A DNA stretch of 64,000 nucleotides from Prevotella sp. (GTDB lineage Bacteria; Bacteroidota; Bacteroidia; Bacteroidales; Bacteroidaceae): the NCBI GenBank assembly GCA_024682415.1, contig JAIKZG010000032.1, positions 62,001 through 126,000 of the forward strand, written 5' to 3'. The notes beneath the pieces were generated by a model. That model was not told the DNA's origin. It ran no database searches and worked only from the letters and a program-made list of their open reading frames with translations. Within the stretch, counting starts at the first letter, position 1, and the number at the start of each line of letters is the position of its first letter. Positions 26,694-36,372 of the stretch are shown here, piece by piece. Both the position numbers and the translations under genes were made by a program.

Positions 26694-28055
26694 ATGAACA
26701 AACCAAGTATACCAAAAGGTACAAGAGACTTTTCACCGGAAGAAATGGTGAAAAGAAATTATATTTTCGATACAATTAAGCAAGTTTATGCGCTATATGG
26801 ATTTCAACAGATAGAAACTCCATCTATGGAAACCCTGTCTACACTGATGGGTAAATATGGCGAAGAGGGCGACAAACTGCTTTTCAAGGTGCTTAATTCC
26901 GGAGATTATTTGAATAAGATAACAGACGAGGAATTATCAGAGCGTAATTCATTGCATCTCGCTGCAAAACTATGCGAGAAAGGACTGCGATATGACCTTA
27001 CCGTTCCTTTCGCGCGTTATGTGGTAATGCATCGTGATGAATTGCAATTACCATTCAAGCGTTATCAGATTCAACCTGTTTGGCGTGCTGACCGTCCACA
27101 GAAAGGACGTTATCGTGAATTTTACCAGTGTGACGCCGATATCGTAGGCTCAGATTCACTTCTCAATGAAGTAGAATTAATGCAGATTGTTGATACTGTA
27201 TTCACGAAATTGGGTATTCGCGTACAGATTAAAATCAACAACCGCAAAATTCTCTCAGGAATAGCTGAGGTTGTCGGAGAGGCAGATAAGATCGTAGATA
27301 TAACAGTAGCTATTGACAAACTCGACAAGATTGGTCTTGACGGAGTAAATGCCGAACTAAAAGAAGATGGAGTAAGCGATGACGCAATTGAAAAATTGCA
27401 GCCTATTATTTCTCTTTCTGGTAGTAACGAGGACAAGTTAAAGACTATTGAGCAACTCCTTGCCACATCAGAAATCGGAATGAAAGGTATTGAGGAAACA
27501 CGCTTCATTCTTTCTCAACTTCAGGCTGTAGGTCTTAACAACGAGTTGCAATTGGATCTTACCCTCGCTCGCGGATTAAACTATTACACAGGAGCTATCT
27601 TCGAGGTTAAAGCCCTTGATACTCCTATGGGTAGCATCACCGGAGGTGGCAGATACGATAACCTCACCGGTATATTTGGAATGCCTGGACTTAGCGGTGT
27701 AGGTATAAGCTTCGGCGCAGATAGAATTTACGATGTACTGAATGCTTTGGATTTATATCCTAAAGAAACAGCCATCGGCACACAGATTCTGTTCGTAAAC
27801 TTTGGAGAGAAGGAAATTTCATTCGGTCAGAAGATAGCAAAACAGCTGCGCGCTGCCAATGTTCGCACTGAAATCTATCCAGACAAAGCAAAGATGAAGA
27901 AACAAATGAGCTATGCCAACGCAAAGCATATTCCATTTGTAGCAATCATCGGCGAGGATGAATTAAACCAGAACAAAGTCACTCTCAAAAACATGGAAAG
28001 TGGCGAACAGGAGCAATTAACAGCCGAAGAAGTAATTGCAAAATTCGCAAAGTAA
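26694..28055 (+). CDS. hisS: Histidine-tRNA ligase
   Basis: 453 residues, class II synthetase. Motif 1 ([18 protein letters not shown]), motif 2 ([29 protein letters not shown]), the histidine motifs [17 protein letters not shown] and [12 protein letters not shown], and a C-terminal anticodon-binding domain ([31 protein letters not shown]) are all in order. Cotranscribed with purA. Confidence 0.97.
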   Translation: MNKPSIPKGTRDFSPEEMVKRNYIFDTIKQVYALYGFQQIETPSMETLSTLMGKYGEEGDKLLFKVLNSGDYLNKITDEELSERNSLHLAAKLCEKGLRYDLTVPFARYVVMHRDELQLPFKRYQIQPVWRADRPQKGRYREFYQCDADIVGSDSLLNEVELMQIVDTVFTKLGIRVQIKINNRKILSGIAEVVGEADKIVDITVAIDKLDKIGLDGVNAELKEDGVSDDAIEKLQPIISLSGSNEDKLKTIEQLLATSEIGMKGIEETRFILSQLQAVGLNNELQLDLTLARGLNYYTGAIFEVKALDTPMGSITGGGRYDNLTGIFGMPGLSGVGISFGADRIYDVLNALDLYPKETAIGTQILFVNFGEKEISFGQKIAKQLRAANVRTEIYPDKAKMKKQMSYANAKHIPFVAIIGEDELNQNKVTLKNMESGEQEQLTAEEVIAKFAK

Positions 28056-28097
28056 GTTAATTAACGTTATTACATACTGATTTAAAACCATGAAAGC

Positions 28098-28201
28098 ATT
28101 GCGGGTTTGAAAAAAACACATAACTTTGCATTGTGTTTTTCATGGTATTAGATTATTAAGGTTAAAAAGGTTGGTTGTCGGGAGATAACCAATCTTTTTT
28201 T
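28098..28201 (+). ncRNA. Candidate small RNA unit, copy 1 (promoter, conserved segment, terminator)
   Basis: ATTG at 28098-28101, 19-nt spacer, TAACTTTG at 28121-28128, so a start near 28135. A conserved segment of about 36 nt (GTGTTTTTCAT, GTATTAGATT, AAGGTTAA) runs into a hairpin with arms 28168-28176 and 28187-28195 and a T run to 28201. No ORF with a start fits in the ~66-nt transcript. The same segment, 34 of 36 bases alike apart from a 2-nt indel, recurs at 59526-59602 on the other strand with a different terminator stem. It may belong to a known RNA family; I cannot name one. It also serves as the end of the purA-hisS operon. Confidence 0.6.
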
Positions 28202-28259
28202 GTTTAAGGATATGCCAAAAATAAGAAGTAAATATTTTCATAAATTAGAAAAAAGTTGT

Positions 28260-28267
28260 TACCTTTG
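28260..28267 (+). promoter_or_regulatory. -7 element of the gyrA promoter
   Basis: TACCTTTG, about 110 nt before the gyrA start; the -33 box is not clear. The remaining sequence to 28384 is an AT-rich leader with no other element that I can see. Confidence 0.55.
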
Positions 28268-28384
28268 TGCACAACTTAAAAACATAAAAATGGCATAAAA
28301 GGCATTTAAATAGCCTTTTCGCTGATTTTATAGTTAAAACACGTTTTCAAAATTAACGATAAAAATAACTTTCAATAAAATAAA

Positions 28385-31015
28385 ATGGACGAAAATCAAA
28401 CTATTGATCAAGACCGCATTTTGAAAATCAATATCGAAGAGGAAATGAAGACCTCTTATATTGACTACTCAATGTCGGTTATTGTGGCTCGTGCATTACC
28501 TGATGTGCGTGATGGTTTCAAACCTGTTCATCGCCGTATTCTCTATGGTATGCTCGGAATTGGAAACACAAGCGACAAACCATATAAGAAGTGTGCCCGC
28601 GTTGTAGGTGAAGTGCTCGGTAAGTATCACCCACATGGCGACTCTTCTGTCTATGGTGCCTTAGTACGTTTGGCTCAGGACTGGAACATGCGCTACACTC
28701 TCGTAGACGGTCAAGGAAACTTTGGTAGTGTCGATGGCGACTCTGCCGCTGCCATGCGTTACACCGAGTGTAGATTGAGCAAGATGGGTGAGCACATCAT
28801 GGATGACCTTGAAAAAGATACCGTTGACATGACACGCAACTTCGACAACACTCTCGATGAGCCAACAGTCATGCCAACTAAGATACCTAACCTTTTGGTT
28901 AATGGTGGAAACGGTATTGCTGTCGGTATGGCAACAAATATACCTACCCACAACCTTAATGAGGTAATCGATGGCTGCTGCGCATATATAGACAATCCTG
29001 ATATCGACGTAGCAGGATTGATGCAATACATTAAAGCCCCAGACTTCCCTACTGGCGGTTATATCTATGGTATGGAAGGCGTACGCAATGCTTACGAAAC
29101 AGGTAAGGGTCGTATCGTAATGCGTGCAAAGGCAGAAATCGAGACAGGCGAAAACAATGATAAGATTGTTATTACTGAGATACCTTATGGCGTAAACAAG
29201 CAGCAACTCATTGAATATATTGCCGACCTCGTGAAGGAAGGCAAGCTTGAAGGCATTTCAAATGCCAACGATGAGTCTGGTCGTCAGGGTATGCGTATCG
29301 TTATCGATATCAAGCGCGATGCAAATGCTAATGTAATTTTGAATAAATTATTCAAGATGACAGCATTGCAAAGCTCTTTCTCTGTAAACTGCATTGCCCT
29401 TGTAAAACAGCGCCCTCGCCTACTGACATTGCGTGACTGCGTAAAGAACTTCGTAGAGTTCCGTCACGATGTGACAATACGTCGCACAAAGTTCGATTTG
29501 AAGAAAGCACAAGAGCGTGCTCACATCTTGGAAGGCTTGATTATCGCCTGCGATAACATCGACGAAGTAGTTCATATCATTCGCGCAAGCAAGACACCAC
29601 AAGAGGCACAAGCTAATTTGGAGAAGCGTTTCAATCTTGATGAAATTCAGAGCAAGGCTATCGTTGATATGCGTCTGTCTCAGCTTACAGGCTTGCGTAT
29701 GGATCAACTCCACGCTGAATATGATGAATTGCAAAAGCAGATTGCTTATTTGCAGCAAATCATTGAAGACCCAGAGCTTTGCAAGAAGGTAATGAAGGAT
29801 GAACTCAACGAAGTAAAAGAGAAATATGGTGATGTACGTCGCACTCAGATTATTCAGGACGAGCATGAGTTCAACGCCGAGGACTTCTATCCTAACGACC
29901 CTGTTGTTATTACCATAAGCCACATGGGTTATATCAAGCGTACACCTCTGTCTGAATTCCGCGAACAAGCTCGTGGCGGTGTCGGCGCTAAGGGCGCACG
30001 CCACAGAGATCAGGACTTCACAGAGTCTATCTATCCAGCAACAATGCACCAGACCATGATGTTCTTCACTCGCAAGGGTCGTTGCTTCTGGTTAAAGTGT
30101 TATGAAATTCCAGAGGGAGCACGTGACTCTAAGGGACGAGCTATCCAAAATCTTCTCAATATAGAGCCGGGCGACAGCATCAGCGCTGTATTGCGTCTGC
30201 GTGGTCGTGGTCTTGAAGACGAGGAATTCATCAATAGTCACTACATCATCTTCGCTACACGATTCGGTATGGTTAAGAAGACCATCCTTGCAGCTTACTC
30301 TCATGTACGCGCTAAGGGTATCAACGCTCTTACCATCCGTGAAGGCGATGAAGTTATTGATGTTCGCCTGACGAATGGACACAACGAGCTTATCATGGCT
30401 AACCGCAATGGCCGCGCCGTTCGTTTCAACGAGAGCGAGCTAAGAAACATGGGACGTCCTTCTATGGGTATCCGTGGTATGAAGATTGACGAAGATGGTG
30501 AGGACGAGTGCGTAGGTATGGTTGCCGTAAACAAGCCAGAAGAAGAAACCGTAATGGTTGTCAGCGAAAACGGCTACGGAAAACGTTCTTACGTTGAGGA
30601 TTATCGTCTTGTTCATCGTAGCACAAAGGGCGTGACAACTCTTAAGATAACAGAGCGCACCGGTAAACTTGTCGCTATCAAGAGCGTAACAGATGCCAAC
30701 GACCTCATGATTATCAATAAGAGTGGTATCACAATACGCGTCGCTGTTTCAGAATGTCGCATCATGAGCCGTGTAACTCAGGGCGTACGTCTTATCAACC
30801 TTGAAAAGAAGGGCGATGTAATCGCAAGCGTATGCAAGGTAATGGGTTCTGAGCTTGAAGCTGCCGTTGAGGAAGAAAGTCGTCGTCAATGGACAAAGAA
30901 TCAAGACGACCTTGCCAACGACAACAAGGCAGATGGTGAAAACGCTGCTCCTGCATCAGAAAGCGAAGTAGAAAGCCCTGTTGAAGGTGAGCAGCCTGAA
31001 AACACGGAAGAATAA
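28385..31015 (+). CDS. gyrA: DNA gyrase subunit A
   Basis: 876 residues. The breakage-reunion domain begins with YSMSVIVARALPDVRDGFKPVHRRILYGM; the DNA-linking tyrosine is Y126 in AAAMRYTE; the C-terminal pinwheel contains REQARGGVGAKG at the place of the GyrA box, which supports gyrase over topoisomerase IV. The last 45 residues are strongly acidic. In the quinolone-determining region the sequence is HPHGDSSVYG: Ser87 equals E. coli Ser83, and Gly91 stands at the place of E. coli Asp87. Confidence 0.96.
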   Translation: MDENQTIDQDRILKINIEEEMKTSYIDYSMSVIVARALPDVRDGFKPVHRRILYGMLGIGNTSDKPYKKCARVVGEVLGKYHPHGDSSVYGALVRLAQDWNMRYTLVDGQGNFGSVDGDSAAAMRYTECRLSKMGEHIMDDLEKDTVDMTRNFDNTLDEPTVMPTKIPNLLVNGGNGIAVGMATNIPTHNLNEVIDGCCAYIDNPDIDVAGLMQYIKAPDFPTGGYIYGMEGVRNAYETGKGRIVMRAKAEIETGENNDKIVITEIPYGVNKQQLIEYIADLVKEGKLEGISNANDESGRQGMRIVIDIKRDANANVILNKLFKMTALQSSFSVNCIALVKQRPRLLTLRDCVKNFVEFRHDVTIRRTKFDLKKAQERAHILEGLIIACDNIDEVVHIIRASKTPQEAQANLEKRFNLDEIQSKAIVDMRLSQLTGLRMDQLHAEYDELQKQIAYLQQIIEDPELCKKVMKDELNEVKEKYGDVRRTQIIQDEHEFNAEDFYPNDPVVITISHMGYIKRTPLSEFREQARGGVGAKGARHRDQDFTESIYPATMHQTMMFFTRKGRCFWLKCYEIPEGARDSKGRAIQNLLNIEPGDSISAVLRLRGRGLEDEEFINSHYIIFATRFGMVKKTILAAYSHVRAKGINALTIREGDEVIDVRLTNGHNELIMANRNGRAVRFNESELRNMGRPSMGIRGMKIDEDGEDECVGMVAVNKPEEETVMVVSENGYGKRSYVEDYRLVHRSTKGVTTLKITERTGKLVAIKSVTDANDLMIINKSGITIRVAVSECRIMSRVTQGVRLINLEKKGDVIASVCKVMGSELEAAVEEESRRQWTKNQDDLANDNKADGENAAPASESEVESPVEGEQPENTEE

Positions 31016-31076
31016 AAGCAATAACAATAAAGTGTGAAATATAACTTTGAAACATAATAATTAATAATTAAAGGTT

Positions 31077-32276
31077 ATGAGAAAATTATTTATTATGGCC
31101 GCAGCTGCAATGATTGCAGGCTCAGCCAATGCTCAAGACATCAAGAGCATTCTCAAAGCAGGAACCTATGCTGAGGCACAAGGTCTTATCAAGAGTGCCG
31201 AAGCCACTCTATCTAATGCTGATAAAGCAAAAGCCTATAACAAGCTTGTAGACTTGGCATTGGAGCAGGGCAAGAAAGACGAAGATGTGCTCGACAAGAA
31301 CATGATTGCGGCACAGATGAAGCAATCTCCGGCTCCTTACGACACAACCAACCTGCTCAACGCAATCAAGTCAGCTTATGACAACGCACTTATCTGCGAC
31401 AAGTTTGACCAAATGCCTAACGAGAAGGGAAAAGTAAAGCCAGCATTCCGCAGCAAGAACGCAGGTCGTTTGCAGACACGCCGTAACTATCTTCTTACTA
31501 TCGGTAATGACGCTTACAATGGTCGTAACTATTCAAACGCTGCCGGTGCTTTCGGTTTGTTTGTAGATACTTACAAATCTCCTATATTCTCTGAGTCAAA
31601 GCTCAATGGCGACAATCTCCCTGTAATCGCATTCTATGCAGAGCTTGCAAGCTATTACAATAATGATTTCAAGGCTGCTACTCGCTATTTTGAGACAGCT
31701 ATCAACGATACTGCCGACATTCAGAACGCTATCCAGATTGCTGCTGCCGCTTATCAGAACATGAAGGACGACGCTAACTATCGTGGCGTGCTTCTCAAAG
31801 CTCATCAGAAATATCCTAACGACAACAACTACTTTGAGTGGTTGGTGAACAGCTATGCTGACGCTCGTGACACTCTTGGCTTGAAGAAGTTCGCTGAACA
31901 GGAAGCACAGACATATCCAAATGCTGCTCACACTTATTATGTTCAGGGATTGGTTGCTGAATATGAACTCAACTTTGCTAAATCTGTTGAGGCATACAAG
32001 AAGGCCATCGAAGCAGATCCTAAGTATTCAAGTGCCGTTTACAACTGCGCTCGCGCAACATTGCTTTATGGCAACAGCGTATTAAACGACAAGTCTCTTG
32101 GAGCTAACGCTAAGCAGAAGGCAATGCCTATCTACAAAGAGAGCATAACTCTCTATGAGAAAGTAAAGGAACTCTATCCTGATCGTAAGAATCTTTGGGC
32201 TTATCCTCTTTACAATGCTTACTATGTAATCGGCGACACTGCGAAGGCTGCTGAATACGAAGCACTTACTAAGTAA
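31077..32276 (+). CDS. Secreted TPR-repeat protein
   Basis: 399 residues with a signal peptide (MRKLFIMAAAAMIAGSANAQ). The mature protein is helical, with TPR-like repeats best seen in NAAHTYYVQGLVAEYELNFAKSVEAYKKAIEADPKYSSAVYNCARA near residues 280-325. It is likely a periplasmic scaffold; TPR proteins of this type are commonly found beside gyrA in Bacteroidetes. The function is unknown. Confidence 0.8.
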   Translation: MRKLFIMAAAAMIAGSANAQDIKSILKAGTYAEAQGLIKSAEATLSNADKAKAYNKLVDLALEQGKKDEDVLDKNMIAAQMKQSPAPYDTTNLLNAIKSAYDNALICDKFDQMPNEKGKVKPAFRSKNAGRLQTRRNYLLTIGNDAYNGRNYSNAAGAFGLFVDTYKSPIFSESKLNGDNLPVIAFYAELASYYNNDFKAATRYFETAINDTADIQNAIQIAAAAYQNMKDDANYRGVLLKAHQKYPNDNNYFEWLVNSYADARDTLGLKKFAEQEAQTYPNAAHTYYVQGLVAEYELNFAKSVEAYKKAIEADPKYSSAVYNCARATLLYGNSVLNDKSLGANAKQKAMPIYKESITLYEKVKELYPDRKNLWAYPLYNAYYVIGDTAKAAEYEALTK

Positions 32277-32317
32277 AGAACAAAAAGACAAGTCATGCGG
32301 ACAAAGCATGAATAAAT

Positions 32318-32357
32318 AAAAACAGTTCGGGCAAATAGCTCGAACTGTTTTTATTTT
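32318..32357 (+). terminator. Terminator after the TPR gene
   Basis: A 15-bp stem (AAAAACAGTTCGGGC at 32318-32332 with GCTCGAACTGTTTTT at about 32338-32352) with a 5-nt loop and T run. Confidence 0.85.
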
Positions 32358-32418
32358 TCCTATAAAGAAACCTCTAAATCTATTTATAATAACCTCTTCA
32401 CAAAGATATTATATTATA

Positions 32419-33234
32419 TCATCTCTTTTTCATTATCTTCTCCACATTTGCCACACTTCCGTATTTCAGCAACAGAGCGCGAGATTCATCATAAGAGATT
32501 GAAAATTCATTTGCCAATATGCGCGTACCGCGATCAATAAGTTTCTCATTAGAGAGCTGCATATTCACCATTTTATTATCTCTCACCCTTCCGAGTCTTA
32601 TCATCAGCGTTGTGGAAATCATGTTAAGCACAAGCTTTTGAGCCGTGCCCGACTTCATTCGAGAAGAACCTGTCACAAATTCTGGCCCTACTATCGTTTC
32701 AATTGCGACATCAGAATATTTGCTTATCGGAGCACCAGTATTACTCGTTATGCAGGCAGTAAAAATTCCACGCTTCTTGCATTCCCTCAAAGCACCGACG
32801 ACAAATGGCGTAGTGCCCGAAGCAGCAATTCCTATCACGCTGTCTTTTTCATTTGCATCATATTTCTCCAGTTCAAACCAACCGTCCATATCATCATCTT
32901 CTGCTCCCTCCACAGCATTTCTCAAAGCTTTCTCGCCACCGGCAATAATTCCGATGACCAAATCGGGAGAAACTCCATAAGTGGAAGGCAACTCTGAAGC
33001 GTCAAGCACTCCCAAACGACCACTTGTCCCCGCGCCGACATAAAACAAGCGTCCCCCCTGCTCCATTCTTTCAGCAACGGCATTCACCACCTGCTCTATC
33101 TCAGGAATATTCTTCTCCACAGCGTCAGCCACTTTGTGGTCTTCCGCATTGATATTTTCAAGTAAAGTTCTTACAGGGAGATGTTCCAAATCACGATATA
33201 ATGAAGATTGCTCTGTTATCTTAGTAAACGCCAT
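32419..33234 (-). CDS. murQ: N-acetylmuramic acid 6-phosphate etherase
   Basis: 271 residues from the ATG at 33234 (MAFTKITEQSSLYRDLEHLP); the frame is open to 33285, but that extension is not family-like. It cleaves the lactyl ether of MurNAc-6-P in cell-wall recycling. The SIS domain shows GRLFYVGAGTSGRLGVLDASELPSTYG and IGIAASGTTPFVVGALRE; the catalytic region GPEFVTGSSRMKSGTAQKLVLNMISTTLM is intact. The gene stands alone. Confidence 0.95.
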   Translation of the reverse strand: MAFTKITEQSSLYRDLEHLPVRTLLENINAEDHKVADAVEKNIPEIEQVVNAVAERMEQGGRLFYVGAGTSGRLGVLDASELPSTYGVSPDLVIGIIAGGEKALRNAVEGAEDDDMDGWFELEKYDANEKDSVIGIAASGTTPFVVGALRECKKRGIFTACITSNTGAPISKYSDVAIETIVGPEFVTGSSRMKSGTAQKLVLNMISTTLMIRLGRVRDNKMVNMQLSNEKLIDRGTRILANEFSISYDESRALLLKYGSVANVEKIMKKR

Positions 33235-33333
33235 AGTGAGTGATAAAATTGATTCGTTTTTAAAAGGTAAAAATTTGGGACGCATGATTGCGCCCCAAAC
33301 AATATAAAGTTGTTCTCATTAAAGGAATGAGAA

Positions 33334-34101
33334 TTATTTCTTTTTCTGAGTTTTCTCCTCACATACATGAGGTTTCGGCAACTTAGCCTTTATTCCAAGA
33401 GCCTGAATCTGCTTCAGCAAATCCTCCGCTTTCACAGTTTTATTATCGTAAGTGACAGCCATTGAGCCACGCAAAGGGTTCATCACCACATCATCAACGC
33501 CATCAATGGCAAGCATCTCATTCAGAAGTTCCGCTTTTTTTGCTTGCTCTTTCGGCACAAGATAATAAGCCCATGAAATCTGCTTAGAAGTGTAATAATT
33601 CACAGGAGTGAAACCTACACCAAGCAAAGCATTGCGGATACTGTCCTTGCAAGTTTTGTTTGCGTCATAACGAATGAAAACATACTGCTTATCTATATGC
33701 GGAGCTATGCTGTCTACGCCATCCACCTTTTCCAGACATTTTGTAAGGCGATTAGCGCAATTCTGGCAATACATATCTTCCACCTTATATCCAAATCCGC
33801 GTATGATTACATCCTTCGGGCTGTAGCTCGTAGGATTATAGCGAGTACCGATAAGCGGAGCTTTAATTGAGTCGGCGCAAGTCTTTGAGCCATCGAAATA
33901 TACAGTTGCTGTGCGACGCTCAAGATTAAACTGAATATCTTCTACCCCATTAATCTTTGTCAGGCGATCCATCACCTTATGAGCGCAGTCATCGCAACGC
34001 ATACCCTTTATGCGCATTGTAAGGCTATCTGTAGTTGTCGCCATCGCTGATGTTCCAATCATCAACATCAATGCCGCAAGAAATGAGTTTAATTTCTTCA
34101 T
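33334..34101 (-). CDS. Secreted protein with three HMA-like repeats
   Basis: 255 residues with a signal peptide (MKKLNSFLAALMLMIGTSAMA). Three heavy-metal-associated (ferredoxin-like) repeats follow: the first with MRCDDCA (C36, C39), the second with MYCQNCA (C112, C115), the third (about 176-240) with the same spacing of GVDDVVMNP and KAEDLLKQIQALG but without the CxxC pair. It probably binds copper or another soft metal in the periplasm. The His/Cys-containing end (PHVCEEKTQKKK) may add a ligand. No efflux ATPase is adjacent. Confidence 0.78.
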   Translation of the reverse strand: MKKLNSFLAALMLMIGTSAMATTTDSLTMRIKGMRCDDCAHKVMDRLTKINGVEDIQFNLERRTATVYFDGSKTCADSIKAPLIGTRYNPTSYSPKDVIIRGFGYKVEDMYCQNCANRLTKCLEKVDGVDSIAPHIDKQYVFIRYDANKTCKDSIRNALLGVGFTPVNYYTSKQISWAYYLVPKEQAKKAELLNEMLAIDGVDDVVMNPLRGSMAVTYDNKTVKAEDLLKQIQALGIKAKLPKPHVCEEKTQKKK

Positions 34102-34131
34102 TATTCTATATGGTTTTGTTTTATTTTAATG

Positions 34132-34162
34132 CAAAGTTAGGCAAATATGTGCAATAAACAAG
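34132..34162 (-). promoter_or_regulatory. Promoter of the HMA-repeat gene
   Basis: Minus-strand TAACTTTG (34132-34139) with CTTG at 34159-34162, 19-nt spacer; about 30 nt of leader. Confidence 0.65.
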
Positions 34163-34200
34163 GGAAACAGACGTTATAGTAATAAAAATCATAATAAATT

Positions 34201-35808
34201 ATGAATGATGCAATAACAGCGATACATATAAACTGCGATACTTTTAAACGCCTGAAACAAAATATCTTCTGCCTTTCACTTCTATTATTGGCATGCAATT
34301 CTAACACCTACGCACAGGAATGGACTGACAATCACGACTCTTCCAAGCGCAATCTCGCCCACGGGATAGAAACGAAATTAGAATGGCAGTCTACATTCTC
34401 AAAAGGCAAAACTCCCCTATGGCTCAATGCCAACAAATATGGTCTAAGCTCGCTTGAAAAAAACAACGGATATTTTCGCGCTACAATGGAACGCCCATTG
34501 CAAACCGACTCTGCACGTCGTTGGGGCATAGGCTATGGAATAGACATCGCCGCGGCTTACAACAACACGAGCCGTTTCATTGTGCAGCAAGCTTTTGCGG
34601 AAGTGCGTTGGCTTCATGGCAAGCTTACCGTTGGAAGCAAACAACAACTGCCGGTAATGAAAAACGCGGCATTGTCTTCCGGTGCGCAGACCCTCGGAAT
34701 AAATGCTCGCCCTGTGCCACAAGTGAGGCTTGAGTTGCCAGAATATTGGGCAATCCCTGTTGCCAACAGATGGATTCAACTGAAAGGCCACATCTCTTAC
34801 GGCATTCTCACCGACGACAGCTGGCAGAAAGACTTCACCGCTCAAAAAAGCAAATACGCAGAGCACACCTTGTTTCATTCCAAAGCAGGCTATCTGCGCA
34901 TTGGAAAAGACGAAGAGCTTTATCCTGTTTCCTTAGAATTTGGCTTGGAAATGGCGACACTTTTCGGTGGCACCACGTATATGCCCGACGGAAACGGACA
35001 GATGGAAAGGCTTAGCAACGGTCATGGACTAAAAAGCTTCTGGCACGCCTTGATTCCAGGCGGAAGCGACATCACCGATGGTGCTTATGCCAATGTGGAG
35101 GGCGACGAGCTTGGCAGCTGGCTTCTACGTCTTAACTACAACACCGACAACTGGCGCATCGGTCTGTATGCCGACAAATTCTTTGAAGACCATTCTGGAA
35201 TGTTTCTGCTCGACTACGACGGCTATGGCGAGGGCGAAGAACATGCAGTGAAGAAGCACACAAAATTCTTCCTTTACGACATGAAAGACATCATGCTCGG
35301 AGCGGAACTTAACCTGAAATACACCAAATGGATTAAGAACATTGTGGCGGAATACATCTACACTAAATATCAGAGCGGTCCTGTCTATCACGACCACACT
35401 TTCACCATCTCAGAACACATCGCAGGCATTGACAACTATTATAACCATGCCGTTTGCAGCGGTTGGCAGCATTGGGGACAGGTGATGGGAAATCCTCTCT
35501 ATCGCTCCCCTCTCTACAATGAAGACGGAAGAATTGAGGTGGAAGATAATCGCTTCGTGGCATGGCATTTAGGCTTCGACGGCGCTCCCACCGATAATCT
35601 CGCCTATCGCGTTCTTGCCACATGGCAGGAAGGCGTTGGCTCTTACGACAGACCTTATCTCATGCCACGCCGTAATGTAAGTCTGCTTGCCGAAATCAGC
35701 TATCAGCTGCGCAAAGGCTGGGCATTGAAATGCGGATTTGGCGCAGACTTCGGCAAAATTCTCGGCAACAACCGCGGACTACAAATCAGCGCGTGCAAGC
35801 AGCTGTAA
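34201..35808 (+). CDS. Capsule assembly Wzi family outer membrane protein
   Basis: 535 residues. After a signal sequence (LLLLACNSNTYAQ) the whole protein is an amphipathic beta-barrel with the Wzi pattern WLNANKYGLSS, NGYFRATMERPL, WGIGYGIDIAAAYN, RIGKDEELYPVSLEFGLEMATLFGG. Wzi-type barrels help attach capsule to the cell surface. No other capsule genes are next to it. The start at 34201 puts 22 hydrophilic residues before the hydrophobic core, so a later start is possible. Confidence 0.82.
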   Translation: MNDAITAIHINCDTFKRLKQNIFCLSLLLLACNSNTYAQEWTDNHDSSKRNLAHGIETKLEWQSTFSKGKTPLWLNANKYGLSSLEKNNGYFRATMERPLQTDSARRWGIGYGIDIAAAYNNTSRFIVQQAFAEVRWLHGKLTVGSKQQLPVMKNAALSSGAQTLGINARPVPQVRLELPEYWAIPVANRWIQLKGHISYGILTDDSWQKDFTAQKSKYAEHTLFHSKAGYLRIGKDEELYPVSLEFGLEMATLFGGTTYMPDGNGQMERLSNGHGLKSFWHALIPGGSDITDGAYANVEGDELGSWLLRLNYNTDNWRIGLYADKFFEDHSGMFLLDYDGYGEGEEHAVKKHTKFFLYDMKDIMLGAELNLKYTKWIKNIVAEYIYTKYQSGPVYHDHTFTISEHIAGIDNYYNHAVCSGWQHWGQVMGNPLYRSPLYNEDGRIEVEDNRFVAWHLGFDGAPTDNLAYRVLATWQEGVGSYDRPYLMPRRNVSLLAEISYQLRKGWALKCGFGADFGKILGNNRGLQISACKQL

Positions 35809-35855
35809 CTTTTTTTGGCGACATCAATGTAAATCAACAAAAAACGACAAAGAAA

Positions 35856-36299
35856 ATGAAAAAATCTATATTTCTCCTTATCCTTATTATTGCAACTCTC
35901 ACCTCTTGTCATCGCCTTGTGGAAGCATCCGGCAACGGCAATCTCGACGGATTCTGGCACATAGAGAGTATCGACACCATTCAGTCGGGCGGCACTCTCA
36001 ACGTCAGTCAGCAATATTTCTTCTGGTCAGTGCAGCACCATCTGCTTATATGCGACGACAAAACTGGCAACAACTCGAAGATTATAATGCGTTTCCACCA
36101 TTCCGGCGACTCCCTCACCACCTATTCTCCCCACATCTACAGCCGTGAGGCAGCGGGCGACATTCCCACCGACGACATCGCTCACCTAAAGCCCTATGGC
36201 ATTAACAATCTCGAAGAGAAATTCCTTATTCTGCGACTAAGCAGCAACAAAATGGTGCTCCAAAGTAAAAAATATATAATTAAGTTCAGAAAATTATAA
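35856..36299 (+). CDS. Small lipoprotein, lipocalin-like
   Basis: 147 residues from the ATG at 35856. The signal MKKSIFLLILIIATLTSC gives lipidation at C18; the open frame reaches back to 35730 inside the Wzi gene, but that part is not plausible. The mature protein has the pattern of small lipocalin-like Bacteroidetes lipoproteins (LDGFWHIESIDTIQSGG, then beta strands, ending EKFLILRLSSNKMVLQSKKYIIKFRKL). Function unknown; 47 bp behind the Wzi gene and probably cotranscribed. Confidence 0.7.
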   Translation: MKKSIFLLILIIATLTSCHRLVEASGNGNLDGFWHIESIDTIQSGGTLNVSQQYFFWSVQHHLLICDDKTGNNSKIIMRFHHSGDSLTTYSPHIYSREAAGDIPTDDIAHLKPYGINNLEEKFLILRLSSNKMVLQSKKYIIKFRKL

Positions 36300-36308
36300 G
36301 GCATTTTC

Positions 36309-36340
36309 TTTGGCGTTTCAAAAAGAAACCATTACCTTTG
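36309..36340 (+). promoter_or_regulatory. Promoter of the WG-repeat gene
   Basis: TTTG at 36309-36312, 20-nt spacer, TACCTTTG at 36333-36340. It lies in the longer open frame from 36310 and so favours the start at 36373. Confidence 0.8.
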
Positions 36341-36372
36341 AAAACGAACTAATAATAAGAAAGGAGAACATC

